A DNA stretch of 7,038 bases from Gemmatimonadota bacterium (GTDB lineage Bacteria > Gemmatimonadota > Gemmatimonadetes > Gemmatimonadales > GWC2-71-9), in assembly GCA_003222235.1 (NCBI GenBank), contig QHVD01000251.1, positions 1 through 7,038 on the forward strand. Direction: 5' to 3'. Below the pieces are notes generated by a model that saw only the letters and a list, made by a program, of their open reading frames with translations, did no database searches and had not been told where the DNA came from. A program made the translations under genes and the position numbers. How positions within the stretch are numbered: position 1 is the first letter of the stretch; the number at the start of each line of letters is the position of its first letter. Shown here one piece after another: positions 1 to 6,896 of this stretch.

Positions 1-551
1 ATCAGCCGTTTTCGCGTGTTCGAGAACACACCCTTGTCCACCGAGTAAAAAACGAGGCCGATCATCGCCATCTGCGGACTGAGCGGATTGGCCTCGATGG
101 CGATGAACCGGCCGCCCGGCTTGAGGACGCGCCGTGCTTCGCTCACCACCCGCGCCGGATCCGCCACGTGATGGAGCGCGTCCTTGCAATAGACGACGTC
201 GAATACGGCATCGCCGAACGGCAGGTGCTCCGCGGCCGCAACCTGAAACCGCACGTTGCGCTTGAGCCGCTCGTTCGCCACGAGCCGCGCGGTCGCGACG
301 CCCTCGCTCGAGACGTCGACGCCGAACACCTCATCGGCAACCTCGGAAAGCAGTACCGCATCGCCCCCCTGCCCGCATCCCAGCTCCAGTAGCCGGCCGA
401 CGTGGTCGGGGAAGCCGGCGACGCGATGGAGGCGCTCGTCGTAGAAGCGGAAGATGGGGTGCTCGAGCTTGTGGATGACCCGGCGCAGGTCGGCGTACTT
501 CCGATCGTAGAACTCGGCCTGCGTCCGCTTCTGGTCGGGTGACCTTGCCAT
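1..551 (-). CDS. Class I SAM-dependent methyltransferase, N-terminal part (runs off left edge)
   Basis: Translating the minus strand from the ATG at 551-549 gives 183 uninterrupted residues to the window edge, so the C-terminus is missing. The frame reads as a Methyltransf_11-type Rossmann methyltransferase. SAM-binding motif I is ELGCGQGGD (about 56-64). An acidic residue ends strand 2 in FGVDVS (D79). The later motifs are AEHLPFGDAVFDVV (107-120), DALHH (124-128) and the post-motif RRVLKPGGRF (140-149). The following IEANPLSPQ resembles small-molecule or glycan methyltransferases seen in polysaccharide loci. The start is well supported because an in-frame TGA lies five codons upstream with no other start between. 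The Shine-Dalgarno is weak (GGAAA). It diverges from the plus-strand operon, with only 27 nt between start codons. A cytoplasmic methyl transfer to a sugar, lipid or small molecule is likely; the acceptor cannot be read from sequence. Confidence 0.9.
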   Translation of the reverse strand, partial: MARSPDQKRTQAEFYDRKYADLRRVIHKLEHPIFRFYDERLHRVAGFPDHVGRLLELGCGQGGDAVLLSEVADEVFGVDVSSEGVATARLVANERLKRNVRFQVAAAEHLPFGDAVFDVVYCKDALHHVADPARVVSEARRVLKPGGRFIAIEANPLSPQMAMIGLVFYSVDKGVFSNTRKRL

Positions 552-565
552 GTTCGGTTTCCGTC

Positions 566-571
566 AAGAGG
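566..571 (+). promoter_or_regulatory. Shine-Dalgarno site for the 135-aa gene
   Basis: AAGAGG lies 7 nt before the ATG at 579, which is good spacing. Two other ATGs (572 and 575) sit between the site and 579 but are in other frames, so this site supports 579 as the start. It is the clearest ribosome binding site in the window. Confidence 0.6.
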
Positions 572-578
572 ATGATGC

Positions 579-986
579 ATGGCCCCGGACTCGGCAACGA
601 CGGACCTCGAGCAGGGCGTGGCCTTCGGGCGCTACCTGCTCGGCGAGCCTCCGTCGCAAGACGCGCTCCGGCTATTCGCGCGCGCCGCGGCGACGCTGCC
701 GCCACTGGACCAGCGCGAGGCACGGCTCGTGGCCTTCCTGCTGCAAAACCGCTGGGCCATCGGACCGGTGGACGCGGCCCTGGCTCTGATGCGTCCCGCA
801 TCCCCAGTGCGCGGGAGAATATTCCTCATGCTGGCCGTGCTCGAATGCCTTCCGGAATATGTGCCGCGATTCCTGCCGGCGACGCGATCTCCGTTCGAGC
901 ACGTGCGAATGGCCGGGCACGCTTTGCGGGCGTTGGGCCGCGCGCTCCTCGGCATGGTCGTCCTCACGATCGCGTCCAGAGCCTGA
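579..986 (+). CDS. Hypothetical 135-aa protein, first gene of the oxidoreductase operon
   Basis: I do not recognise this family. The 135-residue product begins MAPDSATTDLEQGVAFGRYL. It looks mostly alpha-helical, with alternating Ala/Leu/Arg-rich stretches (about 27-90) and a hydrophobic C-terminal segment, ALLGMVVLTIAS (about 122-133), that could be a membrane or partner-binding helix. There is no N-terminal signal peptide and no obvious cofactor motif. It is judged real because it has a good AAGAGG ribosome site, starts right at the divergent boundary, and ends only 5 nt before the GMC oxidoreductase start. Some GMC-type dehydrogenases, such as gluconate dehydrogenase, have a small accessory subunit encoded next to them. 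A similar partner or membrane-attachment role is possible, but no sequence match to those subunits was seen. Confidence 0.72.
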   Translation: MAPDSATTDLEQGVAFGRYLLGEPPSQDALRLFARAAATLPPLDQREARLVAFLLQNRWAIGPVDAALALMRPASPVRGRIFLMLAVLECLPEYVPRFLPATRSPFEHVRMAGHALRALGRALLGMVVLTIASRA

Positions 987-991
987 GCAGG

Positions 992-2611
992 ATGGAGGAT
1001 TTCGTCGTGGTCGGGTCGGGGTGCACGGGCGCGATGGCCGCCGCCACGCTGATCGAGGGAGGGGGGGGCGCTCGGGTGCTGATGCTCGATGCGGGCGAGC
1101 GCGACGATCGTTACGCGGGCATCCTGCCGTCCGGGGATTTCGTGTCCGTACGCACGACCGACCGAGAGCAGTACCGCTACTTCCTGGGCGAGGACTTCGA
1201 GGGCGTTCCCTGGGGGAAGGTGGGGACGGGTGCCCAGCTCACGCCCCCCCGCCGGCATCTGGTGCGCAAGGTGCCGGAGCTGCTGCCGCTCGAATCGGAT
1301 TCCTTCTTTCCGCTCGAGTCCCTTGCCTACGGTGGCCTGGGAGCGGGCTGGGGGCTGGGGTGCTGCGCGTACTCAGACGCGGAGCTCCGGGCGGCCGGCC
1401 TCCCGCCGGAGGCGATGCGCGCGGCCTACCAATGGGTGGCCGATCGGATCGGCATAAGCGGCGAGCGGGATGATGCAGCGCAGTACACAATTGCGCATCT
1501 CGAACGCGTGCTGCCGCCGATCGAGATGGATGCGAACGCCGCGCATCTCCACGCGAGCTACCTGCGGCGGCGACGCCGCGTGCATGCTGCCGGCTTCCGC
1601 ATGGGGCGCACGGCGCTCGCCCTGCTGACCAGGGCCGTCGGCGAGCGCGGGGCGTATGCGTACCGCGACATGGACTTCTATGACGACCGGGGGCAGAGCG
1701 CGTACCGTCCCTGGATGACGGTCGATGAGCTGCGCAAACGCGAGAATTTCCTGTACCGGAACAACGTGCTCGTCACCCGTTTCGAAGAGATGCCGGACGC
1801 GGTGCGCGTCCACGGCATCGATACCGCCGCCGGCGAAGCGGTGAGTCACGTGTGTCGCCGCCTGGTGCTGGCGCCCGGGGTCCTGGGCTCGGCTCGCATC
1901 GTGGTGCGCTCTTTCGATCGGAAGCCGGAGCTACCGATCCTCTGTAACCCCTACTGCTATCTTGCCTGCATCCAGCCCGCGCTGCTCGGCGCGCCGGCCC
2001 GCGGCCGGCGGGTCGGATTCTCGCAGCTGTCACTGTTTCACGATCCTACCGGATCCAACTTCGACGTGGCGATGGCGAGCATCTACAGCTATCGGTCCCT
2101 CATGTTGTTCCGTATCGTGCGCGAGGCGCCGATCGCGCTGTCCGACGCCTATCCGATCATGCGCTATCTGGCGCCGGCCCTGACGCTCGTCGGCATACAT
2201 CACCCGGACGCGAGGGGCGGACGGCGCTCTCTGCGGCTCGAGCCTTGCGCGGCTTCGCCGACGGCCGACGTCCTGCGTGCGGATTTCTCTCTGTCGGAGG
2301 ATGCGGAACGGAAGCTCCGAGACCGGGAGCGACGGTTCACCAGAGTGATGCGCTCGCTCGGGGCCTACCGCATCCGGCGAGTGGATCCCGGCCACGGCTC
2401 CAGCATCCATTACGCCGGCACGCTTCCGTTCGACTCCGGCGACTCCGGGGACAAGCCTTTCACCCTCCGTCCCGGAGGGAGGCTCTCCGGATCGGCGCGC
2501 GTCTACGTGGCTGACGGCTCGGGGTTTCGTTACCTGCCCGCCAAAGGGGTGACGCTATCGCTCATGGCGAACGCACGCCTCACGGCGCTCAGCGCGCTGC
2601 GCGATGCTTAA
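992..2611 (+). CDS. GMC-family FAD-dependent oxidoreductase
   Basis: The 539-residue product is a flavoprotein of the glucose-methanol-choline oxidoreductase superfamily, which oxidises alcohol groups of sugars, sterols or polyols using FAD. The N-terminal dinucleotide fold is immediate: VVVGSGCTGA (5-14, GxGxxG), then LMLDAGER (30-37) with D33 placed to bind the adenosine ribose. YGGLGAGWGLG (113-123) matches the flavin-contact glycine-rich stretch. VLAPGVLGSARIV (292-304) is a second conserved FAD-domain motif. The C-terminal GMC domain carries SIHYAGTLPF (471-480), with H473 as probable catalytic histidine, and VYVADGSGFRYLPAKG (504-519) followed by MANARL. The frame stays open far upstream, but the ATG at 992 puts the start just before the first beta strand and 5 nt after the preceding stop, so longer starts are unlikely. 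There is no signal peptide, so it is probably cytoplasmic. The substrate is unknown; the adjacent SDR suggests a sugar or lipid-linked alcohol. Confidence 0.9.
   Translation: MEDFVVVGSGCTGAMAAATLIEGGGGARVLMLDAGERDDRYAGILPSGDFVSVRTTDREQYRYFLGEDFEGVPWGKVGTGAQLTPPRRHLVRKVPELLPLESDSFFPLESLAYGGLGAGWGLGCCAYSDAELRAAGLPPEAMRAAYQWVADRIGISGERDDAAQYTIAHLERVLPPIEMDANAAHLHASYLRRRRRVHAAGFRMGRTALALLTRAVGERGAYAYRDMDFYDDRGQSAYRPWMTVDELRKRENFLYRNNVLVTRFEEMPDAVRVHGIDTAAGEAVSHVCRRLVLAPGVLGSARIVVRSFDRKPELPILCNPYCYLACIQPALLGAPARGRRVGFSQLSLFHDPTGSNFDVAMASIYSYRSLMLFRIVREAPIALSDAYPIMRYLAPALTLVGIHHPDARGGRRSLRLEPCAASPTADVLRADFSLSEDAERKLRDRERRFTRVMRSLGAYRIRRVDPGHGSSIHYAGTLPFDSGDSGDKPFTLRPGGRLSGSARVYVADGSGFRYLPAKGVTLSLMANARLTALSALRDA
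1061..1068 (+). repeat. Poly-G(8) tract inside the oxidoreductase reading frame
   Basis: Eight consecutive G, preceded by GGGA, encode part of the Gly run in IEGGGGA (residues 21-27 of the GMC protein). A one-base slip here would frameshift the gene near its start. A second run of seven C lies at 1244-1250 in the same gene. In such GC-rich DNA these runs may be chance. Confidence 0.85.
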
Positions 2612-3476
2612 GCCGGGGACCATCCTGATCACCGGCGCCGGTGGGTTCATCGGAGCCGCACTCGCCGAGCACTACCTGGCCCACGATTGGAAGGTGGTCG
2701 CGCTGGTCCGGAAGGTTCCGGACGGGAAGCGGGTAGGCGTCTCGTACCATCAGTTCGAGCTGCGAAAGCCGATCGAGGCCACGCTGCTCAGGGGAGTGGA
2801 CGTGGTGGTTCACGCGGCCTACGTGCGCAGCGAGCAGGCGCCGGACGCCTTTCGCGTAAATGTCGGCGCGGCGACGACGCTGCTCGACGCCGCGCTCGGG
2901 GAGCGTGTCAGGCGGCTGATATTCGTGTCCAGTCTCTCGGCCCGGCCGGACGCGCGGACGGTGTACGGCCGCCAGAAGCATGCGATCGAGCAGCTCTTCC
3001 TGGCAGCGGGACAGACCGTCATCCGGGCGGGTCTCGTGATCGGCAAGGGCGGGGTCGCGGAGGAAATGCGCCGCTATCTGAGGGGACGCCGTTGGCTGCC
3101 TGTCGTGGGCGGCGGCGACCAGCCCGTTCAGTCAGTGAGCATCGAAGACTTGATCAAGTCGTTCGATGCGGTCATCGCCAAAGACGTCGCCGGTGTGTTC
3201 ACGGTAGCCGAGGCGCAGCCCGTCACGCTCCGGGAGTTCCTTCTCGCCCTGGCCGACGCATCGGGTGCGCGGGCGCGCCCGGTCCCGGTGCCGTACTGGG
3301 TGGTGGAGGCCGGTGTGCGCCTCGCTTCGCTGACCGGGCTGCGCGTGCCGATCGCGCGGGACAGCCTCCTCGGGCTGCGAGACTTGCGGATGGCGGAGGT
3401 GCGCCCATCTCTCGAGCGCCTAGGTATCGACGTCAGACCATTCTGGGCGTCGCTGCGCGCTCTGGGCGACCCGTGA
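2604..3476 (+). CDS. NAD(P)-dependent epimerase/dehydratase-like SDR
   Basis: The 290-residue protein is an extended or atypical short-chain dehydrogenase/reductase. It opens with the nucleotide-binding motif TGAGGFIG (10-17, GxxGxxG). Next come VDVVVHAA (65-72) and LIFVSSLSA (105-113), giving candidate catalytic serines at S109/S110. The active-site pair YxxxK is Y121/K125 in VYGRQK. RAGLVIGKGG (141-150) and SVSIEDLI (178-185) fit the substrate-domain edge of the NAD-dependent epimerase family. At 290 residues it is somewhat shorter than typical UDP-sugar 4-epimerases (about 310-340), so a sugar-nucleotide reductase or dehydratase-like role is equally possible. Its ATG overlaps the last 8 nt of the oxidoreductase gene (ATGCTTAA) and no Shine-Dalgarno site is visible, which points to translational coupling. 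The two redox enzymes may act in sequence on one substrate. The 3' end overlaps the convergent glycosyltransferase gene by 57 nt. Confidence 0.9.
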   Translation: MLKPGTILITGAGGFIGAALAEHYLAHDWKVVALVRKVPDGKRVGVSYHQFELRKPIEATLLRGVDVVVHAAYVRSEQAPDAFRVNVGAATTLLDAALGERVRRLIFVSSLSARPDARTVYGRQKHAIEQLFLAAGQTVIRAGLVIGKGGVAEEMRRYLRGRRWLPVVGGGDQPVQSVSIEDLIKSFDAVIAKDVAGVFTVAEAQPVTLREFLLALADASGARARPVPVPYWVVEAGVRLASLTGLRVPIARDSLLGLRDLRMAEVRPSLERLGIDVRPFWASLRALGDP

Positions 3477-4448
3477 GGTCCGGTGCCGGGCCGCCTCCGA
3501 GTCGTCGGCCTGGGGCCGGCGATATTTACCCGTGTGCGACGAAAGCACGTCGAGCAGCACGGCCGCCAGCAGGAGCTGGAATCCGAGCATAATCGGCAGA
3601 GCCGCCACGAACACGGTGCCGGCCGTCGCCGGCGCGCCCGTGCGGGCCGATTGCACCCAGTGGTACGTGCCGAAAGTGACCCCGAAGAGCCACAGAGGAA
3701 AGCCGAGCAGCACGCAGATCGAGACGACCCCGAAGTCCTCGATCAGGTACCGCCAGTAGAACCGGCGGAGCAACCCGCGCAGTAACAAGCCGGGGAAGGT
3801 GAGCATCACGCGAGAGACGCGCAGGGAGCTGACCTCGTCGTCGTAGCGCGCGGGCATCTCGACGTCGGCGACCACGGCACCCAGGATGTTCAGCTCGATG
3901 AGCATGCTGGTCTCGAAGAAGTATCGCTCGTGGAGCCGGCGGAGGTCGATCCGGCGCAGCACGGCGCTGCGCACCGCAGTGAAGCCGTTGCTGACATCCA
4001 GCATGTTCCAATATCCGCAGGCCAGCTTGCTCGCGAAGGACAGGAAGCCGTTGCCGATGAGACGGGCGCGCGGCATGCTCGGGAGCGAGCGCACATCGAC
4101 GAAGCGGTTCCCTTTCGCGTAGTCCGCGACGCCCTCGAGGAGCGGTGCGACGAGCCGGTCGAGGTCGCGCGCGCTCATCTGGCCGTCGCCGTCCATCTTG
4201 ACGCACACCGTCGCACCCAGGCGCAGCGCCTCCAGGTATCCCGTTTTCATGGCCCCACCCACGCCGCGGTTTCGCTCATGCCGGAGCAACGTCACACGCG
4301 GGTCCGCGAGAGCCGTGATGACATCCGCGGCGCCGTCGGGGGAGCAGTCGTCCACGCAGATGATGGTCCGGTAACTCGAGGGGATGGAGCGGATCACGCC
4401 GGCGATCCGGTCCGCCACGCGGAAGCAGGGGATGATGATGGCTACCAT
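3420..4448 (-). CDS. GT2 glycosyltransferase, polyprenyl-phosphate-sugar synthase-like (DPM1/GtrB type)
   Basis: The 342-residue protein is a family 2 inverting glycosyltransferase. It begins directly with the fold: MVAIIIPCFR, then IICVDDCSPDG (29-39, nucleotide-binding D33/D34), ERNRGVGGAMKTG (58-70), and VKMDGDGQM (83-91) with the metal-binding D86xD88. KGNRF (112-116) and DVSNGFTAVR (151-160) are landmarks of the dolichyl-phosphate mannose or glucose synthase-like branch. Two C-terminal hydrophobic segments (about 240-265 and 276-301) suggest membrane anchoring as in GtrB-type enzymes. The predicted reaction moves a hexose from a nucleotide sugar to polyprenyl phosphate at the cytoplasmic face; the sugar is undetermined. 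The ATG lies 2 nt after the upstream stop (TAA-CA-ATG) with no clear Shine-Dalgarno, so translation is probably coupled. The polar last 18 residues are encoded within the overlap with the convergent SDR gene. Confidence 0.9.
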   Translation of the reverse strand: MVAIIIPCFRVADRIAGVIRSIPSSYRTIICVDDCSPDGAADVITALADPRVTLLRHERNRGVGGAMKTGYLEALRLGATVCVKMDGDGQMSARDLDRLVAPLLEGVADYAKGNRFVDVRSLPSMPRARLIGNGFLSFASKLACGYWNMLDVSNGFTAVRSAVLRRIDLRRLHERYFFETSMLIELNILGAVVADVEMPARYDDEVSSLRVSRVMLTFPGLLLRGLLRRFYWRYLIEDFGVVSICVLLGFPLWLFGVTFGTYHWVQSARTGAPATAGTVFVAALPIMLGFQLLLAAVLLDVLSSHTGKYRRPQADDSEAARHRTSRVAQSAQRRPEWSDVDT

Positions 4449-4450
4449 TG

Positions 4451-6823
4451 TTACGGGCCGGGTGTGGTCTTGTTCGTGCCGGTGGCGCGCTCATACGCCG
4501 CGCGGTGGCGGCTCGCATCCGCCTGGCGGCCCAGGCGGCCGTAGCACGTCGCCAGATGGAGGTGCGCGGCGCTGAAGGAGGGTTGGAGCGCGAGCGTGCG
4601 CTCGAACTCCGCCGCCGCCTCCGTGCAGCTCCCGAGAGACATGAGCGCAAACCCGAGATTGAAGTGGGCGGCCGCCCAGCCGGGATACTGGGCCAGGAGC
4701 TCTCGGTAGCGCAGGATCGCCTCTCCGTAGTCGCCGGCGCGCTGGCGGGCCAGGGCGTGCATGAACCGGGCGCGCGAGACCTCGCCCTCCGCCCACTTCC
4801 GGTTGTTGCGGGCCAGATCGTAACCGGGACGGTGGCGGAGCGCCGCGTCGAACGCGCGCACCGCGTCGTCGTAGAACCCCAGCTTCGCGAGGGACCAGCC
4901 GAGGTTGTTCCAGGCATCCGCGTCCGTGCTGTCGCTCGCGAGCACCGCGCGATAGGCCTGTGCCGCGTCCGCGTGCCGGTTCTGGCCGGTGAGCGCAAAT
5001 CCCAGCGTCAGCCACGCGTGGCCGTCGGAACCGGCCGGTGCGAACGGAATCCTGCCGTCGGCGTAGGCCCGCGCGATCGAATCCGTTTGCGCGATGCGCA
5101 GTGTCTCGGTCGCCAGGGTGCGCAATCGCTCCGAATCGCCGCGCGCGGCCGCCAGGCTCATGAGCATGCGGCGGCTGTCCACGTCGCCGGAGGCGAGCGC
5201 GATACTCTGCTCCAGCTGCTGGATCGCTTCCGGCGACCGGCCCTGGTCGATGAGCCACCGTCCATACTCCCGGTGCGCAGGCGCGAGTCGCGGGTCCAGC
5301 GAAACCGCCCGCAGGAAGTGCTGCTCCGCGGCCGTCGTGTCACCCAAAGCGCCGCTCACGGCGCCCAGGTTGATCTCGAGAAAGGGGTAATTCGGGGTAA
5401 GCTGCTGGGCACGGAGGAACAGGTTTTGTGCCGCCTGGAGCCGGCCCGCGCGCATCTGGCTCAGCCCATAGTTCATGAGGCCCCGGCCGTTGCGGGGGCT
5501 CTTCTTCAAAACGTCGGCCCACAGCGTCTCGTCGGTGCGCCACACGCGGTTACGCAGGAACGTGCCGCCGGCGTGGGCGACGAGCAGCAGCGAAGCCAGC
5601 GTCCACGCGACACGCGGCAGCACGGCCCGGCGTTCCGCGGAGTGTGAGGCCCATGCCTGGCCCCGCGCGAAGATCCAGCCGACCAGGGCCATCGCGAGGC
5701 CTATGAACGGGAAGAAAACACGGTGGTCGTTGGTCACTTCGGCGAGCGGGAAGATCGATGACGTCGGAATCAGTGCGATCCAGAACCAGGCGATGCCGAA
5801 GGCCGTGGGCCGGAGCAACGGCTGCTCGGAGGCCCGCCAGAGCGCGGCGAGCGAGACGCCGAGCAGAGCGAGCCCGGCGAGGATACGGACATCGTTCCAG
5901 GTCGAGAAGAGCCCCAGGTCCGTATCCGCCGTGAGGCCCGTGGGAATGAAGAACAGGCGTACGTAGCGGAGCCAGATCCAGGTCTGGGTGATGAAGTAGG
6001 TCAGCCGGCTCCCGCCGCCGTACGTCTGGCCGGGCGCGCTCATCGCTGCGACGAACAGGTACAGAACAATCCCCAGGATGAACGCGGGCGCGGACGTGAA
6101 GAGCGCGCGCAGAACCCGTGGCCGGGCGCTCCGGCTCACGACATCCTTGAGCGAGAGCTGTTCCTCGAACAGCAGCTTGTACGCGAGGAAGAGCGGCGCG
6201 AACAAAACCGCGGAAGGCTTGGCGAGCGCGCCGAACACGACCGGGAGCAGGTAGAGGTGGAAACGTCGCGTCCCCGGCACGTACAGGTAAAGAAGGAAGG
6301 CCCCCAAGACACCGAGCGAGGAGAGCAGCTCCGAGCGCGCCGATATGTAGTTAGCGGTCTCGGTGTTGCCGGTGTGGACCGAGAACAGGGTGGCGGCGAA
6401 GAGAGCTGCCCAGAATGGCCAGCGGGCGTCGGCGTCGGTCGTGCGGAACAGGCTCAGCAGCAGCAGGAACAAACCGGCGCCGACGGCCGCCAGGAGGATG
6501 AGCTGCGTGATGTGGAACGGGACCGGGTTGAGCCCACCACCAATGAGTTGGTCCAGCGCCAGCGTCGTGGACACGACCGGCCGGTAAACGGCGTTGGTCT
6601 CGAGACTGCTGAAGGTGCGCGCGTCGGTAAAGAAACGAGGAATGTTCCTGATGTCCCGGATGTGGAGGTTCTCCACGATGAGGTGGGAGTCGTCAAAATG
6701 GAACGCATTGCGGAGAGAGTTCGAGTACGCGGCGAGGAACAGCAGCAACGCGACGGCATACGCGGCCGGGACCGGCCACCACCGAGACACACGCGGGATC
6801 GTCGTTTCGCCTCGTGGAGCCAC
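4451..6823 (-). CDS. Multi-pass membrane protein with C-terminal TPRs, TMTC-like GT-C glycosyltransferase candidate
   Basis: The 790-residue protein has roughly ten hydrophobic helices in residues 18-420, followed by tetratricopeptide repeats to about 780. The membrane half carries TMTC-like landmarks in order. An acidic pair sits in the first loop (FHFDDSHLIVEN, D44/D45), as in GT-C enzymes. Then come YRPVVSTTLALD (80-91), FSVHTGNTETANYISARSELL (147-167), AKPSAVLFAP (201-210), LFFIPTGLTADTDLG (290-304), LIPTSSIFPLAEVTNDHRVFFPF (351-373) and VWRTDETLWADVLKKSPRN (427-445). Clear TPR units include 481-514, 515-548, 636-668 and 717-750, with W/Y, G, A and P at usual positions. In animals TMTC proteins are O-mannosyltransferases using dolichyl-phosphate mannose; the bacterial activity is an inference. 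The start is GTG at 6823: an in-frame TGA lies two codons upstream and no ATG occurs in frame until about residue 261. It leads an operon with the GT2 gene. A plain TPR scaffold protein is the alternative. Confidence 0.85.
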   Translation of the reverse strand: MAPRGETTIPRVSRWWPVPAAYAVALLLFLAAYSNSLRNAFHFDDSHLIVENLHIRDIRNIPRFFTDARTFSSLETNAVYRPVVSTTLALDQLIGGGLNPVPFHITQLILLAAVGAGLFLLLLSLFRTTDADARWPFWAALFAATLFSVHTGNTETANYISARSELLSSLGVLGAFLLYLYVPGTRRFHLYLLPVVFGALAKPSAVLFAPLFLAYKLLFEEQLSLKDVVSRSARPRVLRALFTSAPAFILGIVLYLFVAAMSAPGQTYGGGSRLTYFITQTWIWLRYVRLFFIPTGLTADTDLGLFSTWNDVRILAGLALLGVSLAALWRASEQPLLRPTAFGIAWFWIALIPTSSIFPLAEVTNDHRVFFPFIGLAMALVGWIFARGQAWASHSAERRAVLPRVAWTLASLLLVAHAGGTFLRNRVWRTDETLWADVLKKSPRNGRGLMNYGLSQMRAGRLQAAQNLFLRAQQLTPNYPFLEINLGAVSGALGDTTAAEQHFLRAVSLDPRLAPAHREYGRWLIDQGRSPEAIQQLEQSIALASGDVDSRRMLMSLAAARGDSERLRTLATETLRIAQTDSIARAYADGRIPFAPAGSDGHAWLTLGFALTGQNRHADAAQAYRAVLASDSTDADAWNNLGWSLAKLGFYDDAVRAFDAALRHRPGYDLARNNRKWAEGEVSRARFMHALARQRAGDYGEAILRYRELLAQYPGWAAAHFNLGFALMSLGSCTEAAAEFERTLALQPSFSAAHLHLATCYGRLGRQADASRHRAAYERATGTNKTTPGP

Positions 6824-6839
6824 TCGTCAGAACTGAGCG

Positions 6840-6845
6840 ATCATA
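6840..6845 (-). promoter_or_regulatory. Possible -10 element close to the GTG start
   Basis: Read on the minus strand this is TATGAT, one base from the sigma-70 consensus, 16 nt before the GTG start of the membrane-TPR gene. The region where a -35 box should sit is poor. If used, the transcript would have a leader of only about 9 nt. It may be chance. Confidence 0.2.
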
Positions 6846-6896
6846 GCGGGTACTCCACCTCGGTGACCGTTGCCCACCGGCGACAGCGCCGATGAA

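Noticed and set aside
559..564. TTGACG on the minus strand as a -35 box
   Set aside because: It lies only 7 nt before the methyltransferase ATG, so its -10 and transcript start would fall inside the gene.
143..801. Minus-strand open frames at 143-580 and 331-801
   Set aside because: Their translations are Ser/Arg/Pro-rich without any fold motif, and they overlap the methyltransferase frame (motifs ELGCGQGGD and KPGG) and the 135-aa gene. They are GC-rich shadow frames.
539..991. N-terminal extension of the GMC frame by 151 residues
   Set aside because: The upstream part reads as Arg/Ala/Gly-rich noise and lies over the well-started 135-aa gene. The ATG at 992 fits the start of the FAD fold exactly.
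3506..3518. Small hairpin CGGCC-TGG-GGCCG after the SDR stop
   Set aside because: A five-base stem with no following T-run, inside the GT2 coding region. Not convincing as a terminator.
4448..5647. 399-aa plus-strand open frame antisense to the TPR region
   Set aside because: It is rich in Arg, Glu, Ala and Val with no domain, and is exactly antisense to clear TPR coding sequence. It is a mirror of codon bias on the other strand.
6257..6895. 212-aa plus-strand open frame at the right end
   Set aside because: It is antisense to the N-terminal membrane helices of the TPR protein, with a Glu/Arg/Gly-rich translation and no recognisable fold.
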